Assembly: GCA_934432675.1 (NCBI GenBank)
Contig: CAKRYT010000004.1
Coordinates: forward strand, 1 to 64,000
Origin: an uncultured Eubacteriales bacterium
GTDB lineage: Bacteria > Bacillota > Clostridia > Oscillospirales > CAG-272
Direction of reading: 5' to 3'
Length of the DNA: 64,000 nucleotides
Made by a program: the position numbers and the translations under genes. The notes beneath the pieces were generated by a model. The model did not search any database. It had not been told where the DNA came from and was given only the letters and a program-made list of their open reading frames with translations. Shown here piece by piece: positions 41,901 through 49,300 of this stretch; position 1 is the stretch's first letter; every line of letters starts with the position of its first letter.

Positions 41901-42989
41901 ATCGGCTCCTACGCCATCTACAACACGCGGATTTCGTCCGTTTCCCTGCCCGCCAGCCTGACCTACGTGGCACCGAACGCCCTCACCACGAAGGCGTACA
42001 ACTCCACCGACGACAGCCTCGTCCGCCTCACCGAAATCAAGCTGGACAGTGCGAACGCGACCTTCTTCCTGGATGACGCCGGGGTGCTCTATCAAAGACT
42101 CACCGAGAATTCGTATCTGCTCGTCGCCTACCCCTCCGGTAAGACCGACAAGACCTATACGATTCTGGATAAGACCGTCCGCATCGAGGCGTATGCGTTT
42201 GCCAACAACCCCTATCTTGAAGACGTGACCGTTGCCCGTACCGTGAAATCGATCGGTGACGGTGCCTTCTACGGCAACACCTCGCTGCACACGCTCCGTT
42301 TCCTGTCCGTGACGGCACCCACACTGGAAAGCCATTACTCCGGTGCGGCGGTGAACGGCTGGTCGTACAAGAACTTCGTGTACGACTTCGCGGACACCGA
42401 CAAAGCCCCGCACCTGACCGTCTCGGTCCCGAAGAATGCAGCAGGTTACGACTCCTTCCTCTGGACAGCGTATATCGGCAACGCGGAGCACACGGACGTC
42501 ATCTCCATGACCGACGGTACCGCCGCCCTGAATGAAAGCATCAATCGTCTCCCCGCGACCGTTACGCTCGCGGATGCGGAGACGGTGGACCGCCTCGAAC
42601 GGATGTATAACGCTACCTCCGCCGATCAGAGAGTCTTCATCGAGAATTACGCCAAACTGCAAAACGCCATCGCCACCGTACAGCGTCTCCGCGCCGAGCA
42701 GGGCGGTGACACGCCGGAGCCCCCGACGCCGGATACCCCGACGGAGCCGGCGAAGACGGACGGTATGCCTGTTTATGCCATCGTCCTCATCGTCGTGGGT
42801 GCCGTCGTGGTGCTCGCGGGTGTCGGTCTCGCCGTGTGGTTCTTCGTCGTGAAGAAACGCAAAGGCGCGGATGCCGCGGGGTCGGAACAAACGGCCGCCT
42901 CCGACGACTCCGACGACTCCGACGCTCCCGATCATTCCGATGCCGCGTCCACCGAAGAAACGAAAGGAGAGGACAACGATGAAAAATAA
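35946..42989 (+). CDS. Membrane-anchored subtilisin-like protease with about 25 LRR_5 repeats
   Basis: The 2347-residue protein begins with a Sec signal peptide (about 1-29). The S8 catalytic triad reads Asp213 (VAVLDTGLDYTH), His284 (NDHGTHVAGI) and Ser602 (FSGTSMACPN); a protease-associated insert lies at about 440-560 (GKIAIIKRGVTTFEEKVQIA). Beta domains follow (about 680-1140), then two bacterial Ig-like domains (about 1150-1310; SSDDAVATVQDGVVTTLKNG). Roughly 25 BspA-type leucine-rich repeats span about 1320-2120 (for example TSIGDFAFFGDEKLTGLDFA). A transmembrane helix at about 2278-2300 and a short acidic cytoplasmic tail end the protein; there is no LPXTG. It should cut proteins at the cell surface and bind partners through the LRRs. 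It lies in the peptide-importer operon with no terminator before it. Confidence 0.92.
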   Translation: MKNRFTHFLCVCLVMVMALQLMILPTFAAMLSDEDFLNAFPALKDLVADRLTASGLNANKYEQSLSGKDLGVYEPTDRVNAVIKLPGESILSLATSVGMSAADYVRSSEGQAKIAEMTAAQNEAIRRLGDSISDVKHRYTTLFSGFSCTTEYQNLAKIEGLFVGSTAIIGEKYISDKQDSTATDNALNAYGTGIYNSSNAGYTGKGMVVAVLDTGLDYTHTAFQRLPEGTLKLTKDDIEELFPYLAAASLNTSGRWNETYYSDKVVYMYDYADKDTDVYPVNDHGTHVAGIISGKDDKITGVAIDSQLAIFKVFGNKDAGAETEDILAALSDAVLLGVDVINMSLGSSCGFSRAADEEGVNEVYDAVRAAGINLIVAASNSHSSAKGSNAGDTNLTTNPDSMTLGSPATYDSSLAVASVLGAKTHYLFANGKYPVYLTKAVKGGKDIEFYNMLLDGRSSAQFDYVLVPGVGNESSYTDIDVTGKIAIIKRGVTTFEEKVQIAAAKGAVGAIIYNNVSGTISMSITTATLPTCSISMDAGAYFVANPTGTLHFGAGNLAGPFMSDFSSWGPNADLVLNPDVTSYGGDITSAVRGGYDVFSGTSMACPNLAGSAALVRQYVKAKYPTYTDSEVTALVNCLLMSTASILRNEANNPYSPRKQGSGLADAERAIKTGAYLYVEGSDKAKLSLGDDPQKTGKYTLTFRLKNITGNTLSYNLKTYTMTETVSTDEKTVAEQAYMLSPTIRYSVEGGRLTGETVTVLGYTEATITAEITLSDADRTYIESHFANGMYVEGFCTLTNNEGDADLTIPYLAFFGDWTKAPILDVTAFEEGKEAKDSSILEDEKLKADVYATIPMVGFYSGNEISYYFMCKPAFILAKGYEAPATLEEYCALTTSKDGNFMIKYISAGLLRNAKRVHMTIVDPVTGNVIFEKTAENCRKSYYNGNQTGGYVEVDFDASAAGLANNTKYVFNMSCELDWEGEQNNLRRDFSFSFYIDDEAPVVDMDQTALRVERDAEGNIERYLLDLYVYDNRFLSGYFMSTFAEKDANGVAIDPEAVIEGFIPVDDMVAGTSNKVTIDLTSVWHKLKDGATPGSKNIEFTLYDYAKNKTVVDLTLEKSVVDTVNIKNGRKSTEKGDEIVFNLKPYQQINLLATKYLVTAPKEAYYSDFLWSSSDDAVATVQDGVVTTLKNGEAVITVATRDGRSAAQVTIKCTGTASNTDIPISGLTLNSTRISLVRGESYELYATYAPYNATTLPTLVWDAYNSPYVTLTPDPENPYHCTVFAKQSGSAIVTAKAQGTLFSATCSFGIAEEFEYLGQYLKSYTGRGDADGVVEIPADKGVTRIYRLAFYNNKDIRKVIIPEGVEEIEYGAFYGCENLEEIVLPSTCKQLDEWSFGYCESLKTINLGNVQTICQLAFYSDKALEALDLSNCHTICDRAFSFCTSLQSVDISTVGQIGRFCFVGCTGLEELKTSDKNKIADYAFAMCSSLRSLTLYAAYVGENAFYYCSGLTDVVFASDVAEIDDAGFYYCSALTNVSFKGTCRYIGAYAFTNCSALTSVYVPAGCEYIGDFAFAGCRAVSAVTFSADANIRSVGRNPFYLVFVENFVVEDGSKYMTARDGILYDKNMTRLILSPFARSIVGLSLPDSVRTIGDYALSYVYSILSVNLNGVTEIGEGAFMGSGVQTVYPGTALTTIGDYAFASCDRLELGGIPAGVTSIGEYAFAQSSLSGRLELPASLTSLGAYAFAQNEGITSVTVPAGVATIGEGAFAECTALTSVTLAEGVGTIGDFAFIGDAALTSVTLPASLGAIGKGAFAACKGLRTVALPAGLTEIADYTFYNATSLDALTLPEAVTSIGDFAFFGDEKLTGLDFASVTSVGNYAFMGTALTTLDADAVETVGNYAFARTHLTSVRLPAATDIGAYAFAEAKELTSLSLDRAVHIGEGAFARATGLTAVSLPACETIGDLAFAYAGSLTSLDVPALQTIGSYAIYNTRISSVSLPASLTYVAPNALTTKAYNSTDDSLVRLTEIKLDSANATFFLDDAGVLYQRLTENSYLLVAYPSGKTDKTYTILDKTVRIEAYAFANNPYLEDVTVARTVKSIGDGAFYGNTSLHTLRFLSVTAPTLESHYSGAAVNGWSYKNFVYDFADTDKAPHLTVSVPKNAAGYDSFLWTAYIGNAEHTDVISMTDGTAALNESINRLPATVTLADAETVDRLERMYNATSADQRVFIENYAKLQNAIATVQRLRAEQGGDTPEPPTPDTPTEPAKTDGMPVYAIVLIVVGAVVVLAGVGLAVWFFVVKKRKGADAAGSEQTAASDDSDDSDAPDHSDAASTEETKGEDNDEK

Positions 42990-45900
42990 ACTTCTGCGCC
43001 TGTCCGCACTCGTGGTCCTCTGCCTCGTGCTCGGACTTTCCCTCTTTGCCTGTAAGGACAAAACCCCCGTCAACTACACCGTCACCTTTGATACCTGCGA
43101 CGGCGCACCGGCAACGGTGCTCACCGTCGCGCAGGGCGGCACGCCTGCGGCACCCGCAGATCCCACCCGTTACGGCTACACCTTCACGGGTTGGTATGCC
43201 GACGCCGAGGGGACTGTGCCGGCGACGCCGGCGACCTCGCCCGTGACGGCGGATGTCACCTATTATGCCGGTTGGGCACCGCTCCGTTCCGTCCTCGTCG
43301 GGTTTGACACAGAGGGCGGCTCGGCGGTCCCCTCCGTCTCCCTCCTGCTCGGCAACACGCTGGATGAGACGTCGATCCCCACCCCCGTCAAAGAGGGGTA
43401 CATCTTCCTCGGGTGGTATAAGAATGCCGCCTGCACCGCCAAGTTCAACTTCCGCACCGCCCCGACCGAAGATATGACCCTGTACGCCGGCTGGGCTGTC
43501 AGCGGCGATATGGGTGAGTACGTCGGTGTCGTGGACGGCCGGGTGGTCGCGCGTTCGGTCTTCCCCGCAGGCGCACCTGTCCTGCCGACGACCGATGACG
43601 GTGTCTCCTACCTGTGGTTCTCCGACGTTTTTCTGACGCAGCCGTTCACCTGTGACGTTTCTGCCGGCTCCACCACGCTGTACGGCATGGCATACACCGA
43701 CGGGCTCCGCATCGAGGCGGGTGTCGTCACCGGCTACACCGGAACGGAGCGTAACGTCATCGTCCCCGCAAAATGGGACGGTGTGGCCGTGACCGCCGTC
43801 GGTGCCTCCGCCTTCTCCGGCAATATGCGGGTGAAGACGGTGAAACTTCCCGCGACCATTGTGTCCGTCGGTGCCTCCGCCTTCTATGACTGTTACTCGC
43901 TTGCCACAGTGAATCTCACGTCTGCCTGCACGTCTGTCGGTGCCTATGCATTCGCCGGGTGCGGCAAGCTGGCAGACGCCGGGGACCTCTCCGGTCTTGA
44001 CGAGATCTGTGAGCACACCTTTACCGGTTGCCGCCGTCTTGCAGCCGTGCAGTTCTCCGAGGGTCTGCTCGCCGTGGGCCGCTACGCGTTCTCCGACTGC
44101 GAGGCACTGTCCTCGATCCTGCTCCCCGACACCGTGACCGAGATCGGTGAGTATGCGTTCTCCGGCTGCTCCTCCGTACGCGAGTTCCGTATCCCCGCAT
44201 CGCTGAACGACCTGCGTACCGGTGCGCTGAAAGGGTGCCTCTCCCTCTCGACACTGCTCCCTGCCCCGAACAACGATACGGCTCTGTTCCGTGTCGTTGA
44301 CGGCAATCTGTACAGTGCCTACGGTCGTTGCCTCTCGCTCTATCTTGCCTCCGACAAGGAGGAGACAACCTTTACGCTCCCCTCCGGTTGTACCGAAATC
44401 GCGCCCTACGCCTTTGACGGCAACCGTAATATCGAGACGCTGGTGCTCGACGCACCGGGGCTCACCCTCCGTGAGGGGTCGCTCGCCGGTATGCGTGCCC
44501 TGACCACGCTTTCGGTCTACGCACTGCCGAGTGCCAATCCCTACCTCGCGTACTATTTCGGTGCCTCGTCGGGTGAGGCGAACGGCTCTGCCGGTAACTT
44601 CTCCCCCTCGACGCTGACGAAGGTCCGCATCGTAAACATGGGCGATGTGCTCCCCGATTACGCGTTCTACGGTTTCACCGGGCTCTCCGAGATTGAGGGC
44701 ATCGGAGACCTGCGCTCGATCGGCCGTTACGCCTTCGCCTACACCGCCCTGCGTGAGGTTTCCGTCCCTGCGACGGTGACGAAAATCGGCGAAAATGCCT
44801 ACTATGGCTGTGCCGCAATCGAGTCCTTTACCGTTGCTCCCGAAAATACCGCTTATGCCGCATTTGACGGATGCCTTTACAGCAAGGATCTCTCGACCCT
44901 TTACCTGGTCCCCCAGACCAAAGAGGCGGTCACCTTTGCCGACGGCGTCAGGACCGTTGCGGCAGGTGCCTTCTACAAGTCGCAGGTGCGCAGCGTCGTT
45001 GTCCCCGCGACGGTGACGACGATCGAACAGGGTGCCTTTGCAGGTGTGCTCCGCCTGGAAGAGTTGACGGTGCCGTTTATCGGGGGGTCCGCGACAAACA
45101 CCGACACCGACTACATGATGTATATTTTCGGCGGTACGGTGTCCAAGAGTGACTCCATCCAGGCAGACGGGACCTATTCCTACACCACCGGCTCCCGTTC
45201 CTGCACGCCGACCTCGCTCCGCAAACTGACCGTCTCGGGCGATATTTCCTTCCTCGGTGAATTTGCCTTTGCCTACCTCACGGAGGTGACGGAAATCCAC
45301 TGGAACGGCGACATCACCTATATCGACGACTACGCTTTCTGTCAGACCGGGCTCACCGAACTGGTGATACCGTCTACCGTGACGCGCATCGGCGACTTTG
45401 CTTTCGCCGCCATGAGTGACCTTGTGAGTGCCGTCGTCCCCGGCTCTGTCGGCGGAAACCTCGGGCTCTACCTCTTCCGTGAATGCTCGTCACTGGAAAC
45501 GGTCGTATTTGAGGAGGGCGTGACCCGAATCCCGGCATACGCGTTCTACCTCGCGGGCTCCAAGGACAGCGAAACGGGCGATACCTTCTACTACTCCAAG
45601 CTGGACAGCGTCACACTCCCCTCGACCATCCGGTCGATCGGTGAGGCGGCATTTGCCTATGCGGGTACGCGCTACATCGGTGAAGGCTCCACCTACGGCA
45701 ACCTGAAATTCATTCTCCCTGCCGCGTCTGACCTTCGCGTGATCGAGAAAAACGCCTTCTACCGCGCGTCCGTAAAGTCGCTGACGCTCCCCGCCTGCTT
45801 TGAGGAAATCGGCGAGATGGCATTCTTCGGATGCCGCAACCTCGCGCACGTGACCTTCGGCACCGAGGACGGCGGCTCCGCCCTGCGGAAATTCGGCGGT

Positions 45901-46143
45901 GCCTCCTTCGCGTACTGCACGGGGCTCCTCGACATCACGATCTGGAAGGATATCAAATCCCCGTCGGACGTCCCGGTGATGGAATACTACACCGTGACCA
46001 CGACCACCGAGAACGTGTCCTTCAACGTGTTTGCAGGTGCGTCCGTCCCCTCCATTTATGTGCGATCCGCCGCCACCTACCGTGCGGCAGAGCATTGGGA
46101 CGAATACGACGCGAAGATCTACGAGATCTCCTCGACCCGTTGA
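42979..46143 (+). CDS. LRR_5 (BspA-like) lipoprotein with InlB-like repeats
   Basis: The 1054-residue product starts at the ATG at 42979, behind AAAGGAGAGG, and overlaps the protease gene's end by 11 bases. It has a lipobox at Cys25 (LFAC), then two InlB-type repeats (about 30-85 and 95-170; YGYTFTGWYADAEG, EGYIFLGWYKNAACTAKF). Many LRR_5 repeats fill most of the rest (about 260-1040; VTEIGEYAFSGCSSVREFRI, TVTKIGENAYYGCAAIESFT). BspA-type proteins bind host or bacterial surface ligands in known cases. Last gene of the long operon. Confidence 0.9.
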   Translation: MKNKLLRLSALVVLCLVLGLSLFACKDKTPVNYTVTFDTCDGAPATVLTVAQGGTPAAPADPTRYGYTFTGWYADAEGTVPATPATSPVTADVTYYAGWAPLRSVLVGFDTEGGSAVPSVSLLLGNTLDETSIPTPVKEGYIFLGWYKNAACTAKFNFRTAPTEDMTLYAGWAVSGDMGEYVGVVDGRVVARSVFPAGAPVLPTTDDGVSYLWFSDVFLTQPFTCDVSAGSTTLYGMAYTDGLRIEAGVVTGYTGTERNVIVPAKWDGVAVTAVGASAFSGNMRVKTVKLPATIVSVGASAFYDCYSLATVNLTSACTSVGAYAFAGCGKLADAGDLSGLDEICEHTFTGCRRLAAVQFSEGLLAVGRYAFSDCEALSSILLPDTVTEIGEYAFSGCSSVREFRIPASLNDLRTGALKGCLSLSTLLPAPNNDTALFRVVDGNLYSAYGRCLSLYLASDKEETTFTLPSGCTEIAPYAFDGNRNIETLVLDAPGLTLREGSLAGMRALTTLSVYALPSANPYLAYYFGASSGEANGSAGNFSPSTLTKVRIVNMGDVLPDYAFYGFTGLSEIEGIGDLRSIGRYAFAYTALREVSVPATVTKIGENAYYGCAAIESFTVAPENTAYAAFDGCLYSKDLSTLYLVPQTKEAVTFADGVRTVAAGAFYKSQVRSVVVPATVTTIEQGAFAGVLRLEELTVPFIGGSATNTDTDYMMYIFGGTVSKSDSIQADGTYSYTTGSRSCTPTSLRKLTVSGDISFLGEFAFAYLTEVTEIHWNGDITYIDDYAFCQTGLTELVIPSTVTRIGDFAFAAMSDLVSAVVPGSVGGNLGLYLFRECSSLETVVFEEGVTRIPAYAFYLAGSKDSETGDTFYYSKLDSVTLPSTIRSIGEAAFAYAGTRYIGEGSTYGNLKFILPAASDLRVIEKNAFYRASVKSLTLPACFEEIGEMAFFGCRNLAHVTFGTEDGGSALRKFGGASFAYCTGLLDITIWKDIKSPSDVPVMEYYTVTTTTENVSFNVFAGASVPSIYVRSAATYRAAEHWDEYDAKIYEISSTR

Positions 46144-46157
46144 CCCTGACAAAACAG

Positions 46158-46190
46158 AAAACCTCCCGACGAAACGTCGGGAGGTTTTTT
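46158..46190. terminator. Strong terminator between the two giant operons
   Basis: AAAACCTCCCGAC (46158-46170) pairs with its complement (46176-46188), a T run follows, and an A run precedes it on the other side. It closes the + strand operon and can work both ways. Confidence 0.92.
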
Positions 46191-46237
46191 ATCGCTTGGG
46201 TGAATGCTACTATCAAGTGCGACACTTGACGACAGTA

Positions 46238-46280
46238 TAAATTCACAGGCAATAAAAATAAATTCACCGGCAATTAAAAA
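46238..46280 (+). repeat. Two 21-22 base A+T-rich tandem copies
   Basis: TAAATTCACAGGCAATAAAA and TAAATTCACCGGCAATTAAA lie head to tail between the two terminators. A perfect dyad CAAGTG-CGA-CACTTG is at 46214-46228, just left of them. Confidence 0.6.
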
Positions 46281-46306
46281 GCAGGGCTGCCTTTTGGCAG
46301 CCCTGC
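46276..46306 (-). terminator. Terminator of the - strand operon
   Basis: GCAGGGCTGCC and complement (46281-46291 and 46296-46306) with a TTTT loop, followed leftward by a T5 run. Confidence 0.9.
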
Positions 46307-46333
46307 GGGTCAGTGCTATCCGGTACCGTCGGC

Positions 46334-49300
46334 TTATGCCTGTTCTTCGGCTGCCGGAGCGGTTGTTTCGGTAATGGTCGCCACCCCACCGGTGATCGTC
46401 ACGGTATAGTTCTTCTCGTCGCTGGTTTTCAGCGTATACACGCCGTTCTCCGCGTCGTAGTTGCATTCCGTAATGAGCAGGATGGTGCTGGTTTCCTTCC
46501 CGTCCTTTTCCGTCGTGACGGACATGAGCAGGATTGTGTTATCGGGGAGAACGTCCACGAAGCCCTTGCCGTCCGCCGTGTACGCGGTGGTCGCCTCAAT
46601 GACCGTCACCGTCGCGCTCTCAAAGAGCGGTAACGGCTTGTTCTTTTCTTCCGTCGTCTCACCGGACGTGGTCCCACCGGACGTGGTCCCACCGGACGTG
46701 GTCTCACCGGACGTGGTCTCACCGCCCTCTTTCCCGGTGCCCTCTTCCAGGCTGCCGGAAGACTTCTCGACGAGCGTCAGCTGATAGTAGTAGGTCTTGG
46801 CCCCTTCACCCTCGCCTCTGACGATGTAGTAGATTTTCCCGTTGTTCATGATGATGTTCGAGGCGGGGACCTCCGCACCGTCCTTCGTAAGACCGAAGGA
46901 GTAGTAAGAGCCTACGGGATACCCGATATCGGACGCGATCACACGGTTAACGGTCACGACATATCCGTCGTTTGCCGGCACTGTCTCCTCGCGGAGCAAT
47001 GCATAGATGCTGTACCCGTTCGTTTTGAATGCCGACATCGTTCTGGCCATGAATATCATCGTGTACCGGTACCCGTCTCCACCCGTGAAGGAGGCCCGAT
47101 AAACGCCGGAGGCAAGCGGTACGACCTCTGTCTTTTCCAGTTTTTCAATCAGCGTCCCGTCGCTGAGCAGGAGACTTGCAGACTCACCGAAGGTGGCGTT
47201 CATATACCGCTCTTCGACCGAGCCGTCCTGCTTGTAGACGGTGCAGACCGTAATGGTACCGTAGGTGTTCTTTAACTGGCTCGCGTACTTCGACCCCATC
47301 ATCGAATAGATGTAGTAGAGATAGTAGAGGTAGGTGTACGAGGGCATCACGTTGATGTTGGAGAGCCCGGTAACTTCATAGGTGCTCTTGTTCGCGGTCC
47401 CGACACCGTCACCCTCGTAGTGAATGGTGATGTCAAAGCGGAAGTTGTACACCATGAAGTACATTTTGGAAACACCGTCTACGGTCTCTCTGACCACAGT
47501 GCAGTCATAGGTATCGTTGCCGATCGTGACCGTGCCGCTGACCGAGAAGTTCTGCCCGCCGGTCGGGGCAAAGGTCAGAGTGAGCGTCGGCAGGATGTTA
47601 TCCTTATCCACCTGCACCGGGTAGTAGTCCTTGGTCGCATCCGCACGGACAAAGTTGATGGCAAAGCCGTCGTTCTTATAGTAGGTATGGTTGCCGTAGG
47701 ACTTGACGTCGCTCATCTCGCCGAAACTATCATCCTTCACATAACCGTAGCGGTTCTTGTCGGTAGCGTTCTCGTCGAGGTAATACAGCGTCACGATGTC
47801 GTTTTCGTCGACCGTGTAGTAATATTTGACACTGTTGTTGAAGATGGCAAAGCCGTACTGCGTGAACAGGAGCGAGTCCAGTTCGGTCGTGTAGTACGCG
47901 ACTGCCTCGTATTCCTGAGGTGTTGCCGTCCCGCGTTCGGTGTCGTAGACGTAGATATATGCCTGCGTGCCGCTCGTGTTGGCATAATAGAGCAGATGCT
48001 CGGTGATGAGTGAGTAGGTACCCGTCTCCACTGCACCGTTCGTGAGATACTTGGTGGCGGAGCCGTCACCGTTCAGGCGCAGGACGGACCAGTCTTTTTC
48101 GTTGACATACGCGTAAACGACTTCCTCGTGCACGGTGTGGAGAGCATTCAGCGTGTTGCTGCCGCTCGTCACGGTACCGAACTTCACGGTGATCGTGTGC
48201 TCTGCGGCACCGTTCCGGTAGGTGATCGTCGCTCTGTCGCCGTTCACCGTATAGGTGGCGGCGGCGTCGACTGCCTCCCGCACGTAATCTTCTCCGTCTT
48301 TCACCATACGGAAGATGGTCACGTGACCGAGACCGTCGAACTCTGCATACAACCCGTCAAAGACCTGGTTGTCGATCATGACGTAGACCCTGCCGTATTC
48401 ACTACCGCGCAGTGCACAGGTATCGCCCGCGAGGAGGAAGCAGAGGGTCCCCTTGGAAGCGGACAGTTGCACCTCGTCTCCGTTCTTCTGGTACATACCC
48501 ATGTACGACTCATGCCCCTCTCCGTCGGAGTAGGTCGCCGCGAGGCCGAAGCCGTCCAGTTTCAGCACACCGTCTTTGGTGTTGGTGGAGCGGAAAGTGC
48601 CGGCATACGCCGCGTCATAGCGGAAGAAGTATCTGCCGGTCGAGATGTCACGCGTGATGTACTCGAATGAGTAGAGCGGCGTGTCGGTCCCCTCTTCCGT
48701 CAGGTCGGAGGCGAAGGAATAGATCGGGAAACCGGTGAGCGAGGTCCTGCCCGTCTTGGTCTGCGTCCCGTGGTATGCGGTCGTGGTCTTGTTCTCACCG
48801 TCCGTGGTGATGACATAGTAGAAGTAACCCTTTACCGGGTCCTCGACGAGGTACCCCTCCTGAGACACCTTACCGTCCTTGCCGACCTCATAGTAAGCCG
48901 TGGCGGTCTTGTCCGCGACCGTAAAGGTCTTTGCATCGGTATCAAGCGTAAAGTAGCGGTTGCGGTCGGCGAACGATACCACCGCCACATTCCCGCTCCG
49001 CTTGTAAACGCCCAGTTCGGCCTTTTTTCCCTTGATGCGGTAAACGGCAAAGCCGGATACCAGCGTCAGTTCGCTCCCGTCCGCACCGGTGTACTTCTCG
49101 GTGTTGTCCACCGTCTCCACGCCGTCGTTGTAGTTGAACCAGAAGTGGACACTGTACTGCGTAAGGTCGGAGTTCAGCATCAGGGCGCAGGACTTCACTT
49201 TGGAGAAGTCTACCGGCTCTGTAAATACGGGGCTGACGTCGGCGGGTACCGTAAAGGTCTCGGTGACCGTCAGGAGGTAGAGTCCGGTCGTTGCGTCGTA

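Noticed and set aside
46661..46720. CRISPR-like or intergenic repeat array
   Set aside because: The 15-base units are adjacent without spacers, in frame and inside a coding region.
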